64,000 bases of DNA from Maricaulis sp. (GCF_030149425.1 NZ_JASBRQ010000005.1:1-64000); one strand, 5' to 3'; counted from the stretch's first letter, positions 16,620 through 26,545 are shown. Numbers and translations are program-made. Notes: generated by a model from the sequence alone, not told the origin.

Positions 16620-18467
16620 ATGCAGGCTGACCTTACCCTGACCATCGCGGTCATCGCCGGTTCAGGCATCGCCGCGCAATGGCTCGCCTGGCGTCTGCGT
16701 TGGCCTTCCATCGTCCTGATGATGGGGGCGGGGCTGTTGCTCGGCCCCTATGCCAGCCTCGTTCTGGGGCAGCCGCTGCTCGATCCCGCTGCCAGTTTTG
16801 GTGAGTATCTGCGCCCGATGATCGCCCTGGCCGTCGCGGTGATCCTGTTCGAGGGCGGTATCACACTGAATTTTCGCGAGTTGCGGGATGTTTCGGCTCC
16901 GGTCCGTCGGATGGTCTTCCTGGGTTTCCCGCTCGGTTGGGGGCTGACCACTGCGGCCCTGCACCTGGTCGGCGGAATGGCGCTCGACCTTGCTGCCATG
17001 ATCGGGGCCTTGCTGACGACGACAGGGCCTACCGTCGTTCTTCCCCTTTTGCGTCAGGCCAAACTCCCCCCGCGCATTGCCGCGGTTTTGAAATGGGAGG
17101 GCATCGTCAACGACCCGATCGGGGCCCTGGCGGCGGTCTTCATTTTTGAAGCCGTGCGCCAGACTGCGCTGGGCCATGACTGGGCCGTCGCGGCCGGATT
17201 CCTGGCCCTGGGCGCCCTTATCGGGGCCATTCTTGGCTTTGCCTCCGGTTTTTCGCTCTCCCAGGCCTTCCGCCGTGGCTGGGTGCCTGAGCCCATGAAG
17301 GCGCCGATGGTGCTGGCTGCGGTCCTGGTCTGTTACGCCGCCGCAGAGACCTTGGCGGATGAAACCGGACTCGCGGCCGTGGCCATTTTCGGCTTGGTCG
17401 TCGCCAATTCACGCTTGGCCTCGATCGAGGAAATGCGACGTTTCAAGGAAGGCATTGCGGCCATTCTCGTGGCCAGTGTCTTTGTCGTGCTTGCAGCCAG
17501 TCTCGCGCCTTCTGACCTACTCGCCCTGAATTGGCAACATGCTGCCTTTATTGCAGTATTCATGCTGATTGTCAGGCCTTTGTCAGTATTATTGGCGACT
17601 GTTGGATCGGGGCTGGACTGGCGCGAGACCGCCTTTGTCGGCCTGATCGGACCGCGCGGCGTGGTCGCCGCCGCAGCAGCCGGTCACCTCGCAGCCACGC
17701 TGGTCGATGCCGGCCGGACGGACGCCGCCATCCTCGCACCGCTCGTGTTTGCGACCATTTTCGCCAGCGTTCTCGGATGCGGTTTCGCTGTGCAGCCCTT
17801 GGCCAAGGCCCTGAAACTTTCCACTGACGGACCTGACCGCCTGCTCATTGTCGGCGCCAATCCTTGGACATTAGGCCTGGCCGATGCCCTCAAAAGCGCC
17901 GATGTCCCCGTCACCATTGCCGATACCGGCTGGCGCCGCCTGCGCTCGGCACGTCTGGCCGGTCATGATGTCTATTACGGCGAGGTCCTGTCAGAGACCG
18001 CTGATTGGCGGCTCGAACCGGCGCGTTTCTCGGCTCTGCTCGCCGCTAGCCCGAATGATGCCTATAACGCGCTGGTTTGCGTGGAGTACTCGCCGGAGCT
18101 GGGCCGTAGCCACGTTTTCCAGCTCTCCGGTGTGGATGCGGAAGACAGCGATAATCGTGAGAGCGAGGATCCACGGGCCATTGTCTACACGGCACGCGGA
18201 CGCACGCTGATCCGTCGCGGACGCGGTTATGAAAGCCTGACGCGGGACTGGTGGGGCGGCTGGCGCTTCAAGGCGACCAAGCTCAGCGAAACCTACACCA
18301 TGGAAGACTGCCTGGCTGACGCCAACGGAGCCGGCGATCTCATCCTCGCGCGCATGCCCAATGGCCGTTTTGCCATGCTTGGGCCGGGCAAGGAGCCGCC
18401 GGCCGGGCCCGGTACCGTCATTATCCGGTTCGCACCGCCCGAGGCGGCTGAGGCGGTCGAGGCTTAA
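16620..18467 (+). CDS. Cation:proton antiporter (CPA family) with C-terminal TrkA-N-like domain
   Basis: A 615-residue inner-membrane protein. The first 390 residues carry about twelve helices with family motifs: GLLLGPYAS, ILFEGGITLNFRELR, TTTGPTVVLPLLR, the ion-binding segment KWEGIVNDPIGALAAV (ND pair) and FVGLIGPRGVVAAAAAG. After about residue 400 a soluble domain starts DRLLIVGANPWTLGLADAL, resembling a nucleotide-binding TrkA-N fold that gates transport, followed by an unassigned tail. It should exchange Na+ or K+ for H+. The final TTAA overlaps the opposing lipoprotein gene. Confidence 0.9.
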   Translation: MQADLTLTIAVIAGSGIAAQWLAWRLRWPSIVLMMGAGLLLGPYASLVLGQPLLDPAASFGEYLRPMIALAVAVILFEGGITLNFRELRDVSAPVRRMVFLGFPLGWGLTTAALHLVGGMALDLAAMIGALLTTTGPTVVLPLLRQAKLPPRIAAVLKWEGIVNDPIGALAAVFIFEAVRQTALGHDWAVAAGFLALGALIGAILGFASGFSLSQAFRRGWVPEPMKAPMVLAAVLVCYAAAETLADETGLAAVAIFGLVVANSRLASIEEMRRFKEGIAAILVASVFVVLAASLAPSDLLALNWQHAAFIAVFMLIVRPLSVLLATVGSGLDWRETAFVGLIGPRGVVAAAAAGHLAATLVDAGRTDAAILAPLVFATIFASVLGCGFAVQPLAKALKLSTDGPDRLLIVGANPWTLGLADALKSADVPVTIADTGWRRLRSARLAGHDVYYGEVLSETADWRLEPARFSALLAASPNDAYNALVCVEYSPELGRSHVFQLSGVDAEDSDNRESEDPRAIVYTARGRTLIRRGRGYESLTRDWWGGWRFKATKLSETYTMEDCLADANGAGDLILARMPNGRFAMLGPGKEPPAGPGTVIIRFAPPEAAEAVEA

Positions 18468-18652
18468 TAGACCGGGTCGTCTCCGGGCTGGCTGCCGCCC
18501 GGCGCCGCTGCGCCGCAATAGGGCCAATTGCCAGCATTCGGATCGCCATTCGGGCAAACCGCGTCGGTGCCGTCGTAGATCGCCATGCAGCCGGTCAGGC
18601 TTGCCGCACCGATCAGGGCGGCGAGGACCAGAAATGAACGCTTGATGGTCAT
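18464..18652 (-). CDS. Small lipoprotein
   Basis: A 62-residue protein beginning MTIKRSFLVLAALIGAASLTGC, a complete lipoprotein signal with C22. The mature part is about 40 residues with two more Cys and an acidic, proline-rich end. The start at 18652 has GAGG upstream; the longer frame adds an unlikely N-terminus. Divergent from the PBP gene. Function unknown. Confidence 0.72.
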   Translation of the reverse strand: MTIKRSFLVLAALIGAASLTGCMAIYDGTDAVCPNGDPNAGNWPYCGAAAPGGSQPGDDPVY

Positions 18653-18781
18653 GATGATGTCCCTCTCTGTGTCCATGGTGGCGCCGGATGGTCGAGAGGG
18701 CAAGCGCGAAAGCGCGTGATTCATGGCGAATTAACCCCGATTGGCCAGTTTGAAACCTTCGGTTTTCGTCGGGGACTACGC

Positions 18782-20764
18782 ATGCCGCGCTCAGCCAATA
18801 CCGCCCGTCCGCAACGGCGCCGCCCGGTGACGCCGCGCCGGCGCAAGCCGCGCCGGTCAAAGGGTGGATTCGGCTGGTTCAAGGCGTTTTTTGTCCTCGG
18901 TGCTGCGGCTGGCCTCGTCCTGGCGGTCTGGCTTGTTCTGATCGCCCGCGACCTGCCGGACACGTCCGGTCTCGCCGATGTCGAGCGCACCGCCGCAATC
19001 AGCTTCTATGATCAGACCGGTCGCTTGATTGCCCGCCGGGGGTCAGCCCATGGCCGGGCCGCGACGATTGATGAAATCCCGCCAGCTCTGGTCGATGCCG
19101 TTCTCGCCGTCGAAGACCGGCGTTTCTATGGCCATTTCGGTGTTGATGTGATCGGCACCGGGCGCGCGCTGCTGGCCAATTTGCGGGCCGGCCGCGTGGT
19201 CCAGGGCGGATCAACCCTGACCCAGCAATTGGCCAAGAATCTGTTCTTGACGCCGGAACGCACCCTGCGCCGCAAAGTGCAGGAGGTCCTGCTCGCATTC
19301 TGGCTCGAGAGCCGTTTCAGCAAGGATGAAATTCTCGAGCTATACCTCAACCGGGTCTATTTCGGCGGCGGCGCCTGGGGCGTCGAAGCGGCTTCTGCGC
19401 GTTACTTCGGCAAGACCGTATCCGAGCTCAATCTCGGCGAGTCGGCGCTGCTTGCCGGTCTGCTCAAAGCCCCGTCCCGCTATAGCCCCGTCAATGATGC
19501 TGATCGGGCCGCCGCCCGTGCCACCGTGGTGCTCGACCTGATGGAGCAAACCGGGCGTATCACACCGCAGGAACGTATCGATGCGGCCTCAACGCCGATC
19601 CGAGTATCGCGCGGTGCCTCGAGCCCTGGGGCTCAGTACTTCATTGACTGGATTGCGCCGCAGGTGCGGGAGCTGGCGGGGCCGGATCATGGTGATTTGC
19701 GGGTGACCACCACGTTGGACATCGTAGCCCAGCGGGCCGCCGAACAATCCCTGGCCCGCACCATGGCAAATCCGGACACCGCCCGCGGGGCAAGCGAGGC
19801 GGCACTGGTCTCCCTGGCCCATGACGGCGCGGTCCGAGCGATGGTCGGTGGGCGCAGCTATACGGCATCGCAGTTCAATCGCGCCGTGTTGGCGCAACGT
19901 CAGCCCGGTTCGGCCTTCAAAGCTTTCGTTTATGCGTCCGCCTTCGAAGCCGGTTTGACACCGGACGATATCCGGTCGGATACGCCGGTCGCTGTCGGCG
20001 ACTGGGCTCCGGCCAATTACAATGGCGAATACCGCGGGGATATCACGCTGCGCGAGGCCTTTGCCCGCTCCTCCAACGCAGTCGCTGTGCGTATCGCTGA
20101 GGAAACCGGTCGCGGGCATATTGCACGCCTGGCCACCCGCCTGGGCATCGAAAGCCGCTTGCGCGTTGACCGCTCGCTGGCGCTGGGTGCCTACGAGGTC
20201 AATCCGCTGGAGATGGCCGGGGCTTATGCAGCTTTTGCCAACGGGGGTTATCGCGCTGAACCGCATGGTATCTTGCTGATCGAGGACCGGAGTGGCGCAG
20301 TTGTTTATGAGGCCCAGCCGGTCGGCCATGAGCGGGTGCTCGATGACCGGACCTACGCCCGCATGCGCCAGCTCTTCAGCTCGGTTGTGAGTTGGGGTAC
20401 CGGCCGGAACGCCCAGGCCGGGGGGCTGACCGAGGGTGGCAAGACAGGCACGACCAACGAGTTCAGGGATGCCTGGTTCGCCGGTTTTGGCGGCGAGCTG
20501 GTCACGGTTGTCTGGGTCGGTAATGATGATAATGCGCCAACCGAGCGCGCCACCGGTGGCGGGCCGCCGGCCTCGATCTATGCCGGTTTCGTCACGGCCG
20601 CACCGCAATACGGGCTCGCATCCGACCCGGCCGGTGCGCCGCTTGCCCTGATGCCGGAGGCGGTCGAACCGGACCAGCCGGTATCCGAGATCGTCGCAGA
20701 ACCACCGGAAGCGGAGGAGCGTGACCCGATCGCTGCTTTCCTGGCCGGGCTCGGCGGGGATTAA
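18782..20764 (+). CDS. Class A penicillin-binding protein (PBP1a family)
   Basis: A 660-residue bifunctional peptidoglycan synthase. A basic cytoplasmic N-terminus (about 45 residues, many Arg) precedes one membrane helix. The glycosyltransferase domain shows AVEDRRFYGHFGVD with the catalytic Glu, and QGGSTLTQQLAKNLFL. The transpeptidase domain has S377 in QPGSAFKAF, SSN at 430-432 and KTGTTNEF with K554. The C-terminus is short and acidic. The start at 18782 has GGGGA upstream; an earlier ATG would add 22 residues. No other wall gene is adjacent. Confidence 0.93.
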   Translation: MPRSANTARPQRRRPVTPRRRKPRRSKGGFGWFKAFFVLGAAAGLVLAVWLVLIARDLPDTSGLADVERTAAISFYDQTGRLIARRGSAHGRAATIDEIPPALVDAVLAVEDRRFYGHFGVDVIGTGRALLANLRAGRVVQGGSTLTQQLAKNLFLTPERTLRRKVQEVLLAFWLESRFSKDEILELYLNRVYFGGGAWGVEAASARYFGKTVSELNLGESALLAGLLKAPSRYSPVNDADRAAARATVVLDLMEQTGRITPQERIDAASTPIRVSRGASSPGAQYFIDWIAPQVRELAGPDHGDLRVTTTLDIVAQRAAEQSLARTMANPDTARGASEAALVSLAHDGAVRAMVGGRSYTASQFNRAVLAQRQPGSAFKAFVYASAFEAGLTPDDIRSDTPVAVGDWAPANYNGEYRGDITLREAFARSSNAVAVRIAEETGRGHIARLATRLGIESRLRVDRSLALGAYEVNPLEMAGAYAAFANGGYRAEPHGILLIEDRSGAVVYEAQPVGHERVLDDRTYARMRQLFSSVVSWGTGRNAQAGGLTEGGKTGTTNEFRDAWFAGFGGELVTVVWVGNDDNAPTERATGGGPPASIYAGFVTAAPQYGLASDPAGAPLALMPEAVEPDQPVSEIVAEPPEAEERDPIAAFLAGLGGD

Positions 20765-20848
20765 ACCAGGCTCAAGCGTTTTCGTGTCTGGCCTTACTGT
20801 TTTGAAGCCGTTAGTTATTTCGCCAACGATTTCAACAGGGGGTTGCTT

Positions 20849-22462
20849 GTGCGCGTATTCGATCAGTTTCTCATGGCCGGTTCGGCCTGCCTTGTTCTGG
20901 CGTCTGCAGGATGGACTCAAACAGAACCGTCTCGCAGCGAGGCCCTGGCCGCCATGGCTGCGATCGAACTCGATCAATCCCGTCCAGGCGTTCTGAGTTT
21001 TGAAGGCTCACGTTTCGAGAGCGGCAGCGTCATCCTCTCCGGCGTGGTGATCCATAATACCGGTTTTGATGAAGCGGAGCGCGATGCCAAGGGGCAGCCG
21101 GTCAATGACAACCCCTATCTCGGCGCCGACATGCATATCGAGGAATTGCGCTTCGACAGCCCTCGCTTGGGTGCTGGCGACAGCTTCTTGCTCGATGGCC
21201 TGACCCTGTCCGGTTTTGCCCTGTCAGGGCATGACAGTGATGCCGTCCTCAGCCTCGAGACCCTGCGTATTGATGCTCCGAACCCGGCACTGGCCGCTGC
21301 GATCGGTGAAGTCCTGCGTACGCCGCGCGTTGGCGGAGGCGGTGATGATCTCGAGCTCGACGGGATTTCTGCCGGCGAGGTGGTGTTTTCCGGCTTCGAA
21401 ATGGCGGGCGTAGACCCCGACGGAACCGATGTGCGCATGAGCATCGAGGATGTGCGCTGGTCCTATGATGCGGATGCCGCATCGAGCCGCTTCGTGCTGC
21501 GCGACTGGAGTGTCGACACGGTCACGGCGAACAGCGCCACACTGGATTTCAATGCCGGCGAAGTCCGTCTCGAGGGCATCGATATCGATACCCTCACCTC
21601 CTGGGGTGATTTTGCGCAGGAAGATGACCAGTCCGGCTTTGTTGAAGCCTATTTCCAGACCATGATGCTGCAGCCGGGTGAGCTCTACCAGCTGCTCAAT
21701 ATCCGCGATGTCGCGATGACGATGAGTGGTGTCGAGCTGGCGCTGGACGCGTTGACCGTCAGCAATGAAGTCAATGGCAATATCACCCGGTCGCGGACCC
21801 GTATGAACGGTCTCAGCCTTGTGCCGGATGCGGCGAACAAGCAGGGCGCGGAGGTCGCCACGGGCCTTGCCCAGATGGGCTATGAACAGATCTCTCTGCA
21901 GGCCGAGTTCAACACCTATTTCGACGCCGAGAACGGGCGCATCTGGACCGAGGGCGATAACTACTACCGGCTCGAGGACGGTTTCCGCCTCGATATCGTG
22001 TCCGACACGTCCGGCTATGACCAGTTGTCACAAATCATGGCGATTGCCGCCGAGGCTGACCGGGACGATCCCGCGGTCAGCCAAGCGATCGGCCAGGACG
22101 TGCTCAGTGCGCTCCGTATCCAGGAACTGGCGGTGACCTTGAGCGATGAAAGCCTGCTGGCGCGGGTCGTTGCCCGTATGAGCGAGGACCAGCAAATGCC
22201 CGAGGCGGATGCACGGGCCCAGCTTGCCGGGGCTGCCGGGCTGATGGCGCTGGGCATGACCCAGTCGCTGGGACCGGAATTCGGCATGCAGGCCAATCGC
22301 GCCTTGATGGGCTTTATCCAGCAGGGCGGGTCGCTGACTGTGCGCGTTGCACCTGAGGGCGAGCCCAGCATCATGGACATGCTGGTTCCGGACGCGAAGA
22401 CAGGCGGTCTCAATGCGGATGCGATGGGCCTGTCAGTGACCCATACGCCTCCGTCGAATTAG
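20849..22462 (+). CDS. Secreted protein of unknown function
   Basis: A 537-residue protein with an N-terminal signal peptide (hydrophobic core LMAGSACLVLASAGW, likely cleavage near WTQTE). The GTG at 20849 is chosen because AGGGGG lies six bases upstream. The body is acidic and rich in short repeating strand-like phrases (SVILSGVVI, LLDGLTLSGFALSG, VVFSGFEMAG, DFNAGEVRLEGIDI), suggestive of an extended beta structure. I do not recognise the family. It follows the PBP by 84 bp and overlaps phaZ tail-to-tail by 4 bp. Confidence 0.75.
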   Translation: MRVFDQFLMAGSACLVLASAGWTQTEPSRSEALAAMAAIELDQSRPGVLSFEGSRFESGSVILSGVVIHNTGFDEAERDAKGQPVNDNPYLGADMHIEELRFDSPRLGAGDSFLLDGLTLSGFALSGHDSDAVLSLETLRIDAPNPALAAAIGEVLRTPRVGGGGDDLELDGISAGEVVFSGFEMAGVDPDGTDVRMSIEDVRWSYDADAASSRFVLRDWSVDTVTANSATLDFNAGEVRLEGIDIDTLTSWGDFAQEDDQSGFVEAYFQTMMLQPGELYQLLNIRDVAMTMSGVELALDALTVSNEVNGNITRSRTRMNGLSLVPDAANKQGAEVATGLAQMGYEQISLQAEFNTYFDAENGRIWTEGDNYYRLEDGFRLDIVSDTSGYDQLSQIMAIAAEADRDDPAVSQAIGQDVLSALRIQELAVTLSDESLLARVVARMSEDQQMPEADARAQLAGAAGLMALGMTQSLGPEFGMQANRALMGFIQQGGSLTVRVAPEGEPSIMDMLVPDAKTGGLNADAMGLSVTHTPPSN

Positions 22463-23727
22463 GACTTGCGGCCGGCCAGGGCCTGTGCGCCCTGCTCGTC
22501 CCAGAAACCGCGCATTTTCGGCGCGATATGCTCGCGGAAACGACGCCCGTTGAAGACGCCATAGTGACCGACTGAGGGCTGAATCCAGTCCATTTGCAGC
22601 GCGTCCGGCAGGCTCGAGCACAAATCGTGTGCCGCCTGGGTCTGGCCGATACCGGAGATGTCGTCCTTCTCGCCTTCCACGGTCAGCAGGGCCACGTCCT
22701 TGATGGCCGCGGTGTCGACCCGGCGGCCGTGGACTTCCTGCTCGCCCTTGGCCAGCTTATGGTCCTGGAAGACGTCCTTGATGGTCTGCAGGTAGAATTC
22801 CTCCGACAAATCCATCACGGCGAGATACTCATCGTAGAAAGTGCGGTGTTTTTCCGCGCTGTCGCCATCACCTTCAACGAGGTGATTGTAGAAATTCCAG
22901 TGCGCATCGACATGGCGGTCGAGATTCATATTCATGAAGCCCGCCAGCTGCAGGAAGCCCGGATAGACCCGGCGCAGCGCGCCCGGATTGGGCGCCGGCA
23001 CGGTATGGATCAGGTTTTTGGCAAACCAGTCATAGGGTTTTTCTTCCGCCAGCTTGTTCGGCACGGTCGGCGATTTTCGCGTATCGATCGGCGAGCCCAT
23101 GAAGGTCATCGAGGCCGGCCGGTTCGGATCATTGTCTTCCGACATCAGGGCAATGGCGGCGAGGGTCGGCGGGCCGGGCTGGCAGACGGCAACCACGTGC
23201 ACATCCGGCCCCAGAAGGGCGATCATCTTGCGCACATAGCTGGTGAAATCATCGAGATCGAAACGACCATCGGCCAGCGACACCATGCGGGCATCCTGCC
23301 AGTCGGTGATATAGACCTCGCTATCCGGCAGGAAGGTCTCGACCGTACCGCGCAGAAGCGTGGCGTAGTGGCCGGACATCGGTGCAACGAAGAGGACTTT
23401 GCGGTCCTTTTTCGGACCGCGAATGGCATCCAGCATTTCGTGGTCGCGGCGGAAGTGCAGCAGGTCACACCAGGGTTCCGACCATACCACTTCTTCACGG
23501 ACCGGGACGCGGTGACCTTCCACGACGGTATGGTCCAGCATCCATTCCGGCTTGCCGTAACGGCGGGTGACGCTCTCGAACAGTTCAGCGGCTGCGGCCA
23601 TGGTCCGCCCGGCGACGGTATCGCCCATCGGGTTCCACGGTGCCCGGATCATGCGGCGGGTCGCATTGGCAGCGGCACGCCACGGCGTCATCGCCATCCG
23701 GTTCATTTCATACATGCTGTAGAGCAT
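22459..23727 (-). CDS. phaZ: Intracellular polyhydroxyalkanoate depolymerase
   Basis: A 422-residue alpha/beta hydrolase-like enzyme that mobilises PHA granules. The N-terminus (MLYSMYEMNRMAMTPWRAAA) is highly typical of the proteobacterial intracellular depolymerase family, as are VLFVAPMSGHYATLLRGTVE, ITDWQDARMV and VTFMGSPID-like (MTFMGSPIDTR). The C-terminus has LLTVEGEKDDISGIGQT and GHYGVFNGRRFR, holding the acidic and His residues. GGAGG precedes the ATG. No PHA synthase is present in the window. Confidence 0.92.
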   Translation of the reverse strand: MLYSMYEMNRMAMTPWRAAANATRRMIRAPWNPMGDTVAGRTMAAAAELFESVTRRYGKPEWMLDHTVVEGHRVPVREEVVWSEPWCDLLHFRRDHEMLDAIRGPKKDRKVLFVAPMSGHYATLLRGTVETFLPDSEVYITDWQDARMVSLADGRFDLDDFTSYVRKMIALLGPDVHVVAVCQPGPPTLAAIALMSEDNDPNRPASMTFMGSPIDTRKSPTVPNKLAEEKPYDWFAKNLIHTVPAPNPGALRRVYPGFLQLAGFMNMNLDRHVDAHWNFYNHLVEGDGDSAEKHRTFYDEYLAVMDLSEEFYLQTIKDVFQDHKLAKGEQEVHGRRVDTAAIKDVALLTVEGEKDDISGIGQTQAAHDLCSSLPDALQMDWIQPSVGHYGVFNGRRFREHIAPKMRGFWDEQGAQALAGRKS

Positions 23728-23765
23728 AAAGCCTCCAGGGCGCAGCCGGCGGAATTATCGGTCCG

Positions 23766-24455
23766 TCAGGATGCACCTTCTTCCTCAAGGAAGTCTTTCA
23801 ACCCTTGCGCCACGGTTTCAGGGTCGGTGCCGTGGGCGAAGATGTTGTAGAACTTACCTTCAAAATCCATGAAATAGATGATGGACGAATGATCCATCAG
23901 ATAGTCGTCGCCTTCGCCGGAGCGGCGATAGGCCACACGATATTCTCCGGCCGCGGCAGCGACCTGTTCTTCCGTGCCGGTCAGCCCGACGAGATTATCC
24001 GGAAAGGCCGGCGAGGCGACATATTGTGCCATCTGCTCAACCGTATCCCGCTCCGGGTCGATCGAGATCAGCATGGGCTGGAAATGGGACCGCTCTTCCT
24101 CGGTCAGCCGGTCCAGGGCCAGATCCATGATCTGAAGAGAGAACGGGCAGACGTCAGGGCAATAGGTGAAGCCGAAATAGATCAGCATCGCCTTGCCGCG
24201 GAAATCCTCGTCGGTCACCGTCTCGCCGAGATGGTTGACCAGGGTGAATGGACCGCCGATATCGGCTTCGCCCGAGACCCGGACCGGAGCGGGCCGGTCG
24301 ACCCGGTCGCCACCCTCCATGGCCATCAGGGTGAAGAAGGTCAGCATCATGACCATCGGGGCGGCGAGGACCAGCCAAACCCAGGCGCGCTCGCGGACCA
24401 TACCGCTGAGAAATCGGCCAAAAGCCGACCCCTGCTTGTCACCATTGTCGGACAT
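23766..24455 (-). CDS. SCO1/SenC/PrrC family copper protein
   Basis: A 229-residue membrane-anchored thioredoxin-fold protein with one helix (about 26-47). The copper site is visible as C99 and C103 in FTYCPDVCPF, with H189 in LMDHSSIIYF. SCO proteins deliver copper to the CuA site of cytochrome oxidase or reduce it. The start at 24455 (MSDNGDKQ) has a GGAG box; a longer frame is possible but not supported. It is divergent from regB, matching the regB/senC association known from Rhodobacter. Confidence 0.9.
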   Translation of the reverse strand: MSDNGDKQGSAFGRFLSGMVRERAWVWLVLAAPMVMMLTFFTLMAMEGGDRVDRPAPVRVSGEADIGGPFTLVNHLGETVTDEDFRGKAMLIYFGFTYCPDVCPFSLQIMDLALDRLTEEERSHFQPMLISIDPERDTVEQMAQYVASPAFPDNLVGLTGTEEQVAAAAGEYRVAYRRSGEGDDYLMDHSSIIYFMDFEGKFYNIFAHGTDPETVAQGLKDFLEEEGAS

Positions 24456-24590
24456 TGAAACTCCATGAACTGTTCGCCCGCCGGCGAAGCATGATATGCG
24501 AGGTCCCCGCGCACGCATGCTGCGGGTGCGAAACTATGGTCGGCGAGTTGATATGTCCATCAAGTATGACGGATTTGTGCAGGGTTTCTT

Positions 24591-25922
24591 ATGAGTGATG
24601 CGGACTGGGACCCCTATGGCGGGGACGCACATCTGACACCGGTCTTTGGCCGTTTGCGCTTGCGCACGCTGGTCATGTTGCGCTGGCTGGCCGTGACCGG
24701 ACAGACGCTGACCGTGCTCAGCGTGCATTTCATTCTCGGCTTTGAATTGCCGCTCGGCTTCTGCCTCGGCGTCATTATTGCCAGTGCCTGGATCAATACC
24801 TGGCTGACCCTTTCGGTGCGGCCGCAGCAATTTGCCAAGGACTGGCAGGCCTTCGCCCAGCTCGTCTATGACGTGGTCCAGCTCTGTGCCCTGCTGATGC
24901 TGACCGGGGGGCTGCAGAACCCGTTCGTGGTCATGCTCGCCGCCCCCGTGACGATTGCCGTCGCCGCCCTGCCGCCGCGCTGGTCCCTGGCGATCGCCCT
25001 TATCGCCATGCTGGGAACCGGAGCGATGTGGCTGTGGAGCCTGCCGCTGCCCTGGATCGACGGCGAACCGCTAAACCTGCCGGCTTTCTATATTGTCGGT
25101 CTTTGGTCGGCGATCTTCATCGCCGTGGCCTTCACCGCGGTTTACTCCTGGCGTGTGAGCCGCGAAGGGCGCTCCATGGCGACGGCCCTGGCCGCGACCC
25201 AGAGCGTATTGTCGCGGGAACAGCGGCTGTCTGCCCTCGGAGCGCTCGCCGCGGCAGCTGCCCATGAGCTGGGTACGCCCCTGGCCACCATCCAGCTGAC
25301 CGCCAAGGAAATGCTGCGCGAGCTGCAGGATAACGACCTTCTGCGCGAGGATGCGGAATTGCTCGTCACCCAGGCCCGCCGCTGCCGGGACATTCTCAAG
25401 CGATTGAGCCAGGAGCGTACCGCCTCCGACCAGCGCCATGATCGCGTCGAGTTCCTGGCCGCACTTGAAGAAGCGGCAGCCCCCCTGCGCGGGCTTGGGC
25501 CCATGGTCGATGTTCACCTGGCTCAGCCGGGCAGCGCCTCGGCGACATCTGAGCCGGTTCTGCGGCGCATGCCGGAGCTTCTCTATGGCGTTGGCAATTT
25601 CATCGAGAATGCCGTCGATTTTGCCGAAACCCGTGTCGTGGTGGAGGGCAGCTGGGATGATGATTACATCATGATCGGGATCGAGGACGATGGAGCGGGC
25701 TTTTCGCTCGAAATTCTTTCCAAGATCGGAGAGCCCTATGTCACCTCCCGGTCCGGTACGCCGGGTCAGGGCGGCCTCGGCCTGGGTGTGTTTATTGCCA
25801 AGACCATGATTGAAAAAACCGGCGGTGAGGTCAGTTTCGACAATGCGGGCAGCCAGGGCGGCGCTGTTGTGCGTGTGCGTTGGCCGCGCAAACAGGTAGA
25901 GGCGGCGCCGATTGTTCGCTAG
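24591..25922 (+). CDS. regB: Redox sensor histidine kinase RegB/PrrB
   Basis: A 443-residue sensor kinase. About six membrane helices occupy residues 25-187 and include the quinone-site signature GGLQNPF (106-112). H225 in AAAHELGTPLATIQLT is the phosphorylation site, and C265 in QARRCRDIL coincides with the redox-active cysteine of R. capsulatus RegB. HATPase boxes follow: NFIENAVDFA, GIEDDGAGF and GQGGLGLGVFIAKT. It should phosphorylate RegA when the quinone pool and respiration signal reducing conditions. Divergent from the SCO gene and 71 bp before regA. Confidence 0.95.
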   Translation: MSDADWDPYGGDAHLTPVFGRLRLRTLVMLRWLAVTGQTLTVLSVHFILGFELPLGFCLGVIIASAWINTWLTLSVRPQQFAKDWQAFAQLVYDVVQLCALLMLTGGLQNPFVVMLAAPVTIAVAALPPRWSLAIALIAMLGTGAMWLWSLPLPWIDGEPLNLPAFYIVGLWSAIFIAVAFTAVYSWRVSREGRSMATALAATQSVLSREQRLSALGALAAAAAHELGTPLATIQLTAKEMLRELQDNDLLREDAELLVTQARRCRDILKRLSQERTASDQRHDRVEFLAALEEAAAPLRGLGPMVDVHLAQPGSASATSEPVLRRMPELLYGVGNFIENAVDFAETRVVVEGSWDDDYIMIGIEDDGAGFSLEILSKIGEPYVTSRSGTPGQGGLGLGVFIAKTMIEKTGGEVSFDNAGSQGGAVVRVRWPRKQVEAAPIVR

Positions 25923-25993
25923 GAGAGAAGCGCACAAGCCGCCGTCATCGGACGGTCGTTGTTGCAAGTGCGATTGAAAACGAGGGTTTGAGT

Positions 25994-26545
25994 GTGAGCG
26001 ATATCGAATTCGAGCTTCCCGAAGACAAGACTCTGATGATCCTGGACGATGATGCGCCGTTCCGGACGCGCCTCGGCCGGGCCATGACAGGCCGTGGCTT
26101 TGTCGTTTCAGCAGTCGGAACCGTCGATGAAGCCCGTGAGATCGCGCGCTCCAACCCGCCGGCCTTTGCTGTTCTCGACCTTCGCCTGGAAGACGGTGAC
26201 GGGCTGGAAGTCGTCAAAGCCCTGCATGCTTCTCGCCCGGACTGCCGTGTCGTTATGCTGACCGGTTACGGCAATATCGCCACCGCGGTTGCGGCGGTGA
26301 AGGCTGGTGCGGTGGATTACATGTCCAAGCCTGCCGACGCAGACGATATTATCAAAGCCTTGCTGGCCCATCCGGATGACAAGCCGGAGCCGCCGGAAAA
26401 CCCGATGTCGGCCGATCGCGTCCGCTGGGAACATATCCAGCGGGTGTTCGAATTATGCGATCATAACGTCTCGGAGACGGCACGCCGTCTCAACATGCAC
26501 CGCCGTACGCTGCAGCGTATCCTGGCCAAGCGGGCACCGCGCTAA
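25994..26545 (+). CDS. regA: Redox response regulator RegA/PrrA/ActR
   Basis: A 183-residue response regulator: receiver with D62 in VLDLRLEDGDG, T90 in MLTGYG, K112 in SKPADADD, then a proline-rich linker and a C-terminal Fis-type HTH (NVSETARRLNMHRRTLQRIL). This short two-domain form without an AAA module is diagnostic of RegA. The GTG at 25994 has GAGGG upstream and gives the family length; longer forms extending back into regB are unlikely. Its stop overlaps the opposing DUF1223 gene by 4 bp. Confidence 0.94.
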   Translation: MSDIEFELPEDKTLMILDDDAPFRTRLGRAMTGRGFVVSAVGTVDEAREIARSNPPAFAVLDLRLEDGDGLEVVKALHASRPDCRVVMLTGYGNIATAVAAVKAGAVDYMSKPADADDIIKALLAHPDDKPEPPENPMSADRVRWEHIQRVFELCDHNVSETARRLNMHRRTLQRILAKRAPR

